Assembly: GCA_021781185.1 (NCBI GenBank)
Contig: JAJXXI010000521.1
Location: 1-6,666 of the forward strand
Length of the DNA stretch: 6,666 bases
Reading direction: 5' to 3'
Origin: a bacterium
GTDB lineage: Bacteria > Verrucomicrobiota > Verrucomicrobiia > Limisphaerales > UBA11358
Within the stretch, counting starts at the first letter, position 1. Each line of letters opens with the position of its first letter. The notes below the pieces were generated by a model that saw only the letters and a list, made by a program, of their open reading frames with translations, did not search any database and had not been told where the DNA came from. The position numbers and the translations under genes are program-made. Positions 1-4,963 of this stretch are shown here, piece by piece.

Positions 1-1
1 G

Positions 2-298
2 TTTTACCTCGTGATTTTGCTGCTCGGTTTCGGCGTTGGCTACTGGACGGTCTTCGTCACCATTGCCGCCGAACAGTTCGGCACGAACATCCGCGCCACC
101 GTGGCCACCACGGTCCCGAACTTTGTGCGGGGGGCGACCGTGCCGCTCACGCTCGCCTTCAATTATCTCAAGCCGGCCTGCGGCATCATCGCCTCGGCGG
201 CGGTGATTTCCTTCGCCTGCGTCCTCGTGGCGCTCTGGGCCTTGCGCGGACTGGAAGAGACTCACGACAAGGATCTGGATTACCTTGAACCGGTTTAG
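2..298 (+). CDS. MFS transporter, C-terminal part (5' end outside window)
   Basis: The frame is open to the left edge of the window, so this is the last 98 residues of a longer membrane protein. It reads as the end of a major facilitator superfamily permease. A hydrophobic helix (about LLLGFGVGYWTVFVTIAAEQ) is followed by the polar turn FGTNIRATVATTVPNFVRGA, a second amphipathic/hydrophobic stretch, and a last helix (GIIASAAVISFACVLVALWAL). It ends in a charged cytoplasmic tail (EETHDKDLDYLEPV). This matches transmembrane helices 10-12 of a 12-helix MFS protein acting in the inner membrane. The substrate cannot be read from this part. A GTG at position 11 is only an internal valine codon. The gene ends 59 bp before nadD on the same strand, with no obvious terminator between them. 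Confidence 0.8.
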   Translation, partial: FYLVILLLGFGVGYWTVFVTIAAEQFGTNIRATVATTVPNFVRGATVPLTLAFNYLKPACGIIASAAVISFACVLVALWALRGLEETHDKDLDYLEPV

Positions 299-357
299 CC
301 AGTTGCGGATTGGACTTTTGCGGTGCCTTCACGCAACTTGGGCAGATTGTATTCAGC

Positions 358-930
358 ATGAAAATAGGCATCTACGGCGGTTCTTTTGACCCGGTCCACC
401 TCGGCCATCTGCTTGTGGCGCAGGCGGCGATTGAGGAACTCGGTCTGAACCGGCTTTTCATTGTTCCGGTGGCCCAGTCACCGTTCAAACCGGAAAACCA
501 ACCCGCGCCCGCCAGCGTGCGCCTGCAACTGCTCCGGCTGGCGCTGGCCGGGAAATTCAATTGCGAAGTGGACGACCAGGAAATCCGGCGCGGCGGCATT
601 TCCTACACGGTGGACACCCTGCGCGACTATGCCCGGCGGTTCCCCGGTGCGGAACTGTTCTATTTGATCGGCGTGGATCATGTGGCCCAGCTCAATCAAT
701 GGCGGGAGCCGGCGGAACTGGCCCGGCTGGCGGAGTTTGTGGCGATTCCCCGGCCCGGCGGCGCAATCACCGTTTTTCCGCCTCCGTTTCGCGGCCGGAT
801 GTTGCGCGGCTTTCCCTTCGGCGTTTCGTCCTCGGAAATTCGGGCGCGGCGGCGGGCCGGTTTGACGATTGAGAACCTGGTGCCGGCGGCGGTGGCCGGA
901 GCCATTCAGGCCGACAAACTTTATATCTGA
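358..930 (+). CDS. nadD: Nicotinate-nucleotide adenylyltransferase (NadD)
   Basis: This cytoplasmic enzyme transfers AMP from ATP to nicotinate mononucleotide to give deamido-NAD, the step before NAD synthetase. The 190-residue product has the usual family length. The nucleotidyltransferase signature GGSFDPVHLGHL lies at residues 7-18, with the HxGH histidines at 14 and 17. The substrate loop VPVAQSPFKP is at 36-45, GVDHVAQLNQWREP at 105-118, and the C-terminal SSSEIR motif (157-162) corresponds to the family's ISSTxIR. I chose the ATG at 358 because the signature then begins right after MKIGIYGG, as in the family. An in-frame TTG at 310 would add 16 unrelated residues. No Shine-Dalgarno sequence is evident. 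The frequent partner rsfS does not follow; a repeat-bearing gap and a deacetylase gene come next. Confidence 0.95.
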   Translation: MKIGIYGGSFDPVHLGHLLVAQAAIEELGLNRLFIVPVAQSPFKPENQPAPASVRLQLLRLALAGKFNCEVDDQEIRRGGISYTVDTLRDYARRFPGAELFYLIGVDHVAQLNQWREPAELARLAEFVAIPRPGGAITVFPPPFRGRMLRGFPFGVSSSEIRARRRAGLTIENLVPAAVAGAIQADKLYI

Positions 931-1030
931 TTGGCCGTGGGGATTTCGCAGAATGCGGCCAGCCGCAGGCGAAACGCAACCACCAGGCCCTCCGGCTGCT
1001 TATGAAAACGGACGGTCCTGGTCGAATTTT

Positions 1031-1060
1031 ATTCGTGTCCATTCGCAGTCATCCGTGGTT
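1031..1060 (+). repeat. Three degenerate 10-bp units (ATTCGTGTCC type)
   Basis: Three adjacent decamers share a frame: ATTCGTGTCC (1031-1040), ATTCGCAGTC (1041-1050) and ATCCGTGGTT (1051-1060), followed by AAATTCC. The block lies between nadD and the deacetylase gene and ends 10 bp before the preferred GTG start of the latter. From memory, strings of this style (ATTCGTGTCC repeated, ending in CGTGGTTAA) recur between genes in several Verrucomicrobiota and related genomes. I cannot verify that here. The decamer periodicity is directly visible. Confidence 0.6.
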
Positions 1061-1070
1061 AAATTCCAAC

Positions 1071-1973
1071 GTGAAAATCATCAGTGATGAACACTGCACC
1101 GGCTACGCGCGCACCGGCCATCCGGAAAGCCCCCGGCGCATCGCGGCCACGGCAGCGCGTCTGCACACTCAAACAGAACTGCCGGTCACGTGGGCCGTGC
1201 CATCGGCGACCGTATCGGATGAAATCATCCTCCGCGCCCACACCCCCGACATGCTGGCGCGTCTCGATGTCGCACAGGAATTTGACGACGACACGCCCTG
1301 GCACGAAAACATCAGCCAGTTTGCCCGCGCCTCCGTCGCCGCGTCGCTTGACGCCCTGCGTGCCGCCCGCAACGGCGAGGCGGTTTTCAGCCTCATGCGC
1401 CCGCCCGGGCACCATGCCATGCGGACAAAATCCATGGGCTTCTGCTACCTGAACAACGTCGCCATCGCGACGCTCGAAGCCGTCGCCACCGGCGTGAAAC
1501 GCGTGGCCGTTCTCGACTTTGACATTCATCATGGCAACGGCACGGAAAACATCCTGCTGAACCATCCCGCCGTGGAGTTTTTCTCCGTTCATCAGCACCC
1601 TGACTACCCGCATACCGGCGCGGAAAACGCCGGCCACAACTGTTTTAATTATCCGGTTGCGCCCGGCACTGTGCGTGAATCGTATCGCGCCATCCTGGCC
1701 CGCGCACTGGATGATTTGCGCAGCTACCGGCCGGAACTCATCGCCGTCTCCGCCGGATTTGACGCCTATGTGCGCGACCCGCTGGCGGAAGGCACGTTGC
1801 TGGCGGAGGATTTTCACTGGCTCGGCCAGTCGTTGCGCGCGCTGAACGTGCCGTTTTTCAGCCTGCTGGAAGGCGGATACAGCCGGGATTTGCCGGAACT
1901 GGTTTTCGCGTATCTCAAGGGCGTGGCCGGCCAGCCGTTTCAAAACGGGCCGGCCGGGAAAAAATGTTCATGA
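1071..1973 (+). CDS. Histone deacetylase family (class II/AcuC-like) amidohydrolase
   Basis: This is a zinc-dependent amidohydrolase of the arginase/deacetylase fold, predicted to remove acetyl groups from acetyl-lysine, acetyl-polyamine or a similar small amide in the cytoplasm. With the GTG start at 1071 the product has 300 residues, typical of bacterial members. The family opening HPESPRR is at 17-23 and MRPPGHHAM at 109-117 carries the catalytic histidine pair H114/H115. GFCYLNNVAIA follows. LDFDIHHGNG contains D149, D151 and H153, equivalent to the charge-relay and zinc-binding residues. AGFDAY holds the other zinc aspartate (D231), and LEGGY ends with the transition-state tyrosine Y270. 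An upstream in-frame ATG at 1002 would add 23 residues encoded by a 10-bp repeat block, so I reject it. The stop overlaps the prmC start region. The substrate is not determined by the sequence. Confidence 0.9.
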   Translation: MKIISDEHCTGYARTGHPESPRRIAATAARLHTQTELPVTWAVPSATVSDEIILRAHTPDMLARLDVAQEFDDDTPWHENISQFARASVAASLDALRAARNGEAVFSLMRPPGHHAMRTKSMGFCYLNNVAIATLEAVATGVKRVAVLDFDIHHGNGTENILLNHPAVEFFSVHQHPDYPHTGAENAGHNCFNYPVAPGTVRESYRAILARALDDLRSYRPELIAVSAGFDAYVRDPLAEGTLLAEDFHWLGQSLRALNVPFFSLLEGGYSRDLPELVFAYLKGVAGQPFQNGPAGKKCS

Positions 1974-2821
1974 CCGTCCTCGAAGGAATTCAGAAGAGCG
2001 CGGATTTTCTCGCCAAAAAAGGCGTCGAGTCCGCCCGCCTGCAGGCGGAACTGCTGCTCGCGCACCAGTTGAAACTGCCGCGCATGAAGCTGTATCTGAA
2101 TTTCGACCGTGTGCTCACGACGGCGGAAACGGACGGCTTGCGCGAGCTGATCAAACGACGCAGCTTGCACGAACCGCTCCAGCACATCACGGGCTCCACT
2201 TCCTTCTGGGGCCACGAAATCGCGGTGAACCGCCAGGCGCTCGTGCCCCGGCCGGAAACCGAACTGCTCGCCGAGCTTGGCTGGCAATTTCTATCAACTA
2301 TCTGCCCGCAACCCGCAACTGGTTTGGATTTCGGGACTGGCACTGGCTGCATCGCCATCGCCCTGGCGGCGAAATGTCCCCACGCCACCATCACCGCGCT
2401 GGATGTCTCGCCCGGCGCATTGGCGCTGGCCGGAGAAAACGCGACGCAAAACCAGGTCGCGGCGCGGATTGAGTTTTTGCTTGGGGACGGTTTCGCCGCG
2501 CTGAATCCGAGCAGACCATTCGATTTGATCATCAGCAATCCGCCCTACATCGCCACGGCGGAAATTGCGACGCTGGAGCCGGAGGTGCGCGACTTTGATC
2601 CGCGCGCCGCGCTTGACGGCGGCGCAGACGGATTGGATTTTTACCGCCGGCTGGCCAGGGAGGCTGGCTCATTCCTCAAGCCACACGGCAGAATCATGTT
2701 GGAATTTGGCGACGGCCAGGCAGACGCCATCCGCGCCCTTTTTGAAGCTGAAAAGTGGATTGTCGAAGCGGTGAAGGAGGATTACAGTCAGCGCGCCAGA
2801 ATACTGGTGGCGCGGCGATGA
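1964..2821 (+). CDS. prmC: Peptide chain release factor N5-glutamine methyltransferase (PrmC/HemK)
   Basis: PrmC methylates the glutamine of the GGQ motif in release factors RF1 and RF2 using S-adenosylmethionine, which tunes translation termination. The 285-residue product has the usual two-domain layout. The N-terminal helical domain (about 1-75) ends in PLQHITGS. FWGHEIAV (81-88) and VPRPETELL (94-102) form the linker region. The SAM-binding motif LDFGTGTGCIAIALA is at 121-135, the acidic ALDVSPGAL is at 145-153, and the catalytic NPPYI is at 192-196. The LEPEVRDFDPRAALDGGADGLDFYRRL block is also typical. The start is ATG 1964 or ATG 1970; the latter gives a 4-nt ATGA overlap with the deacetylase stop, implying translational coupling. 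The usual partner prfA is not adjacent here. A heptameric tandem tract sits in the variable linker between the two domains. Confidence 0.96.
   Translation: MFMTVLEGIQKSADFLAKKGVESARLQAELLLAHQLKLPRMKLYLNFDRVLTTAETDGLRELIKRRSLHEPLQHITGSTSFWGHEIAVNRQALVPRPETELLAELGWQFLSTICPQPATGLDFGTGTGCIAIALAAKCPHATITALDVSPGALALAGENATQNQVAARIEFLLGDGFAALNPSRPFDLIISNPPYIATAEIATLEPEVRDFDPRAALDGGADGLDFYRRLAREAGSFLKPHGRIMLEFGDGQADAIRALFEAEKWIVEAVKEDYSQRARILVARR
2291..2318 (+). repeat. Four 7-bp tandem units inside prmC
   Basis: The bases read CTATCAA, CTATCTG, CCCGCAA, CCCGCAA as four consecutive heptamers: one near-identical pair and one exact pair. They encode part of the non-conserved linker (around residues 110-119, LSTICPQPAT) just before the SAM-binding motif. 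A heptamer tract within a tolerant linker suggests slippage or insertion of a short repeat. This is inference. Confidence 0.5.
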
Positions 2822-2867
2822 GCATTTAATCCGCGCGCATCTGCAGTCGGTCCCAGTTTTTATTTTC

Positions 2868-4133
2868 ATGGAAAGTTTTCTCATCAAAGGCGGCGTGCCG
2901 CTGCGGGGCGAGGTGGAAATCAGCGGCAGCAAAAACGCCGCGCTGCCTATCATGGCCGCCACGCTGCTGACCAGTGAAACCTGTGTCATCCGGCATGTGC
3001 CGGACTTGAGCGACACGCGGTTCATGGTGCAAATCCTGCAATCACTGGGAGCCGAGGCGAGCTTTGAAAACGGCACGGTGACGGTGCGCGCCCAGAAAAT
3101 CAAAGGCTACGCCGACTACGAACTGGTCCGCAAAATGCGCGGCTCGATCTGCATTGCCGGACCGCTCCTGGCGCGGCTCCGCCAAACCCGGATTTCCCTG
3201 CCCGGCGGCTGCGTCATCGGGGCGCGGCCCATTAATCTGCATTTGAAGGGTTTTGAAGCGCTCGGCGCCCGGATCAAAATTGAGGGCGGCTATGTGGCTG
3301 CCTCGGCCAGAAAACTGAACGGTGCCACCATGTTTCTCGGTGGCCGCGCCGGCTCCACCGTGCTCGGCACGGCCAATGTGATGATGGCCGCCACGCTGGC
3401 CGAAGGCGTGACCGTCATCGAAAGCGCCGCCTGCGAACCGGAAGTGGTGGATCTCGCACATTTCCTGAGCGCCATGGGGGCCAAGATTGCCGGCGCAGGC
3501 AGTCCCACCATCACCATCACCGGCGTCGAAAAGCTGCTCGGGACGGAACATGAGGTCATTCCCGATCGCATCGAAGCGGCCACCTTCATGATCGCGGCGG
3601 CGGCGACGAACGGCGAAATCACCGTGAACGGCGCGCGACCCGACCATTTGCGCGCGGTAATTGACAAGTTGAACGAGGCGAACATCTCGGTTCAGCGCAG
3701 TGGCGCAAACCTGCTGGTCCGGCGAAAGGGGAAATTGAAATCGGTGGATGTGACAACCCTGCCCCATTCCGGTTTTCCGACGGATGTGCAGGCGCAAATG
3801 ATGTCATTGCTGGTGCTGTCTCCAGGCATCAGCATCATCACGGAACGAATTTTCGAGGCGCGCTTCATGCACGTCAGCGAACTGGCCCGGCTTGGCGCGG
3901 ACATTGAGATCGAAGGACCGAGCGCGATTGTGAAAGGTGGCAGACCATTGAGCGGCGCGCCGGTAATGGCAAGCGATTTGCGGGCCTCGGCAGCCCTGGT
4001 CATCGCCGGACTGGCGGCCAAAGGCACCACCCAGGTGAACCGCATCTATCATCTGGACCGTGGCTATGAGCAGATGGATGCCAAGCTCAGAAAACTCGGT
4101 GCGCGGATTCAACGCGTCGAGGAAAAAGCGTAG
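2868..4133 (+). CDS. murA: UDP-N-acetylglucosamine 1-carboxyvinyltransferase (MurA)
   Basis: MurA transfers enolpyruvate from phosphoenolpyruvate to UDP-N-acetylglucosamine, the first committed step of peptidoglycan precursor synthesis in the cytoplasm. The 421-residue product is full length and two-lobed. K22 and N23 are in the GSKNAALP motif near the N-terminus, and R91 is in KMRGSI. The active-site loop PGGCVIGARPINLH carries C115 and R120, the same numbering as in E. coli. D306 (in GFPTDVQAQ) and R398 (in LDRGYEQMDAKL) correspond to the catalytic Asp305 and Arg397. Because position 115 is cysteine and not aspartate, the enzyme is expected to be of the fosfomycin-sensitive type. The gene starts 46 bp after prmC with a T-rich leader and no visible Shine-Dalgarno sequence, probably in the same operon. 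It converges on the gene at 4304-4645. Confidence 0.97.
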   Translation: MESFLIKGGVPLRGEVEISGSKNAALPIMAATLLTSETCVIRHVPDLSDTRFMVQILQSLGAEASFENGTVTVRAQKIKGYADYELVRKMRGSICIAGPLLARLRQTRISLPGGCVIGARPINLHLKGFEALGARIKIEGGYVAASARKLNGATMFLGGRAGSTVLGTANVMMAATLAEGVTVIESAACEPEVVDLAHFLSAMGAKIAGAGSPTITITGVEKLLGTEHEVIPDRIEAATFMIAAAATNGEITVNGARPDHLRAVIDKLNEANISVQRSGANLLVRRKGKLKSVDVTTLPHSGFPTDVQAQMMSLLVLSPGISIITERIFEARFMHVSELARLGADIEIEGPSAIVKGGRPLSGAPVMASDLRASAALVIAGLAAKGTTQVNRIYHLDRGYEQMDAKLRKLGARIQRVEEKA

Positions 4134-4223
4134 GAGAGCGGACGTTCCGGCAGCGGATTGAGGTTCGCACCCCAACCCGCAGACAAAACCATCCGCCCTC
4201 CAGTTTGTTTCCCCACAAAATTC

Positions 4224-4284
4224 GCGGCGGGTGACCGGTGACCAGCGACGCCGGTGACGTCAACGGCCACCGGTCACCCGCCGC
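4224..4284. repeat. Perfect 17-bp inverted repeat with GGTGACC heptamers
   Basis: Left arm 4224-4240 (GCGGCGGGTGACCGGTG) and right arm 4268-4284 (CACCGGTCACCCGCCGC) are exact reverse complements around a 27-base loop. GGTGACC occurs twice in direct tandem at 4230-4243. GGTGAC recurs in the loop at 4253-4258, and its complement GTCACC is in the right arm. The element lies between the convergent murA and the 113-residue gene, so it could end transcription or stabilise mRNA 3' ends. Neither side carries a good T-run: the minus strand has only ATTTTG a few bases beyond the stem. It is therefore not a textbook intrinsic terminator and may be a dispersed palindromic repeat. Confidence 0.75.
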
Positions 4285-4303
4285 AATGTCGGCAAAGAGG
4301 TTT

Positions 4304-4645
4304 TCATGCCACAGTAACGAGTTCACGGCTGTTGGCGTAAACACGCGCCTGGCGTTGGGCTTGACGCACGGCGACACCGATCTTTTCCTCGAACAATTCG
4401 GGGAAAACCAGCAGCGGATAGAACGTCACCCAGGCCAGTGCGGCGGCCTCGTTGGCCGCCCGGCGGATCGGCGCATTCAGGACCGGGTTCCCGGCCAGTT
4501 CCAGTTCTTCGGCCAGCAGCCGGGCCTTGAGTTGTTCAAACTCGTTTTCGAGGTTGGCGCGGAACGGGGTGCCACCCACAGGCCGCAGCTCGAAGCGCGT
4601 TTCAGGGGCGAATCTTGCCGCCACCTTGTTTTTATTTGTATTCAT
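4304..4645 (-). CDS. Hypothetical protein, 113 residues
   Basis: I do not recognise this protein. With the ATG at 4645 it starts MNTNKNKVAARFAPETRFEL, a basic, asparagine/lysine-rich opening. A proline/glycine turn (RPVGGTPF, 21-28) follows, then a charged helical stretch (about 30-52, NLENEFEQLKARLLAEELEL) that could pack as a helical hairpin or coiled coil. An alanine-rich, then hydrophobic helix (about 62-84, ending LAWVTFYPLLVFPELF) comes next, with a basic C-terminal helix (GVAVRQAQRQARVYANSR). There is no signal peptide. The hydrophobic segment is short and rich in aromatics, so core helix and membrane contact are both possible. A TTG further upstream (4711) would start inside a terminator-like hairpin and is unlikely. 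No promoter is seen in the 44 bp between the hairpin and the start, so expression may depend on the promoter near 4872-4899. Confidence 0.7.
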   Translation of the reverse strand: MNTNKNKVAARFAPETRFELRPVGGTPFRANLENEFEQLKARLLAEELELAGNPVLNAPIRRAANEAAALAWVTFYPLLVFPELFEEKIGVAVRQAQRQARVYANSRELVTVA

Positions 4646-4678
4646 GTTGTTTTGCTTTCTTTGGTTGTGATGATCCGG

Positions 4679-4721
4679 TTTGAAACAGAAAACCCGCGAT
4701 TGCCTGGGCAATCGCGGGTTT
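4679..4721 (-). terminator. Intrinsic terminator or attenuator hairpin
   Basis: Bases 4690-4704 (AAACCCGCGATTGCC) and 4707-4721 (GGCAATCGCGGGTTT) are a perfect 15-bp inverted repeat separated by TG, so the stem has about 14 pairs and a tight loop. Read on the minus strand, the stem is followed by TTTTCTGTTTC (4689-4679), a good U-tract. On the plus strand the next bases are TTTGGAAAA, which is poor. It therefore ends minus-strand transcription arriving from the 36-codon gene, whose stop is 25 bp upstream. It also sits 44 bp ahead of the 113-residue gene and could act there as an attenuator. Confidence 0.85.
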
Positions 4722-4746
4722 GGAAAATTCTTAAATTAACGGTTGA

Positions 4747-4857
4747 TTAAGACTTCATTCCCACGACGCCCAAAGGACGGGAGCAGCGCTGCCAAATGGC
4801 CATGGAGCCATTGACCGGCACGTGCTGCTTCATCTGTTTGGTGAACGTGGTGTTCAT
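4747..4857 (-). CDS. Putative 36-residue microprotein (or leader peptide)
   Basis: The short frame starts at ATG 4857 and stops with TAA at 4747-4749. It begins MNTTFTKQMKQHVPVNGSMA and ends IWQRCSRPLGVVGMKS; it is basic, with one tryptophan, one cysteine and no obvious membrane helix. Three things support a real gene. Of the 35 codons after the start, 28 end in G or C, as in the neighbouring genes. A sigma70-like promoter (TTGACA, 16 bp, TATTTT) lies just upstream. A strong terminator follows 25 bp after the stop. The 5' leader would be only about 8 nt with no Shine-Dalgarno sequence. I know no family for it. It might instead be a leader peptide controlling the next gene, or the region might produce a small RNA of about 170-190 nt. 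Confidence 0.5.
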   Translation of the reverse strand: MNTTFTKQMKQHVPVNGSMAIWQRCSRPLGVVGMKS

Positions 4858-4871
4858 TTCTAATCGCGCTT

Positions 4872-4899
4872 AAAATAGCGCTTTCTGGAGATTTGTCAA
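4872..4899 (-). promoter_or_regulatory. Sigma70-like promoter for the small minus-strand unit
   Basis: On the minus strand, TTGACA (4899-4894, consensus -35) is followed after 16 bp by TATTTT (4877-4872, four of six matches to TATAAT). Transcription would begin near 4865, a few bases before the ATG at 4857. The -10 box is flanked by two copies of AAGCGC, reading AAGCGC-TATTTT-AAGCGC, which could be an operator. Confidence 0.6.
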
Positions 4900-4904
4900 A
4901 GTGT

Positions 4905-4924
4905 TTTTCCCGGCTTTTCCCGGC
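4905..4924 (+). repeat. Exact tandem pair of a 10-bp unit
   Basis: TTTTCCCGGC occurs twice in direct succession (4905-4914 and 4915-4924). It lies in the gap between the divergent start regions of the microprotein unit and the kinase gene, immediately upstream of the minus-strand -35 box. It could be a pair of regulator sites or simple slippage. Confidence 0.5.
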
Positions 4925-4952
4925 TTGTCGGATTCTTGAAACATGGTAGATT
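4925..4952 (+). promoter_or_regulatory. Possible promoter of the kinase gene
   Basis: TTGTCG (4925-4930) and TAGATT (4947-4952) are separated by 16 bp, each matching four of six consensus bases. A start near 4959 would give a leader of only a few bases before the ATG at 4964. This is a weak match, offered because the gene needs a promoter in this divergent gap. Confidence 0.3.
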
Positions 4953-4963
4953 GAAGCACTTAC

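Noticed and set aside
310..357. TTG at 310 as the start of nadD
   Set aside because: It would add 16 residues before the conserved MKIGIYGGSFDPVH opening; ATG at 358 fits the family.
954..967. Small inverted repeat TGCGGC-CA-GCCGCA after nadD as a terminator
   Set aside because: Six-base arms, a 2-nt loop and no following T-run; too weak to call.
1002..1070. ATG at 1002 as the start of the deacetylase
   Set aside because: The extra 23 residues are encoded largely by the 10-bp repeat block and have no counterpart in the family. GTG at 1071 places the conserved start correctly.
1059..1943. 294-codon open frame on the minus strand opposite the deacetylase gene
   Set aside because: The plus-strand frame carries all deacetylase motifs. 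The antisense frame is low-complexity His/Arg/Gly-rich sequence with no recognisable motif, as expected from GC-rich codon bias.
3180..3240. Possible fosfomycin-resistant MurA
   Set aside because: The active-site loop has cysteine at 115, the sensitive form; no Cys-to-Asp change.
3042..3797. 251-codon open frame on the minus strand opposite murA
   Set aside because: murA is complete with all catalytic residues. The antisense product is His/Gly/Arg-rich without motifs.
4238..4750. 170-codon open frame on the plus strand between murA and the kinase gene
   Set aside because: It starts inside the palindrome, runs antisense through the 113-residue gene and the terminator hairpin, and has no recognisable domain.
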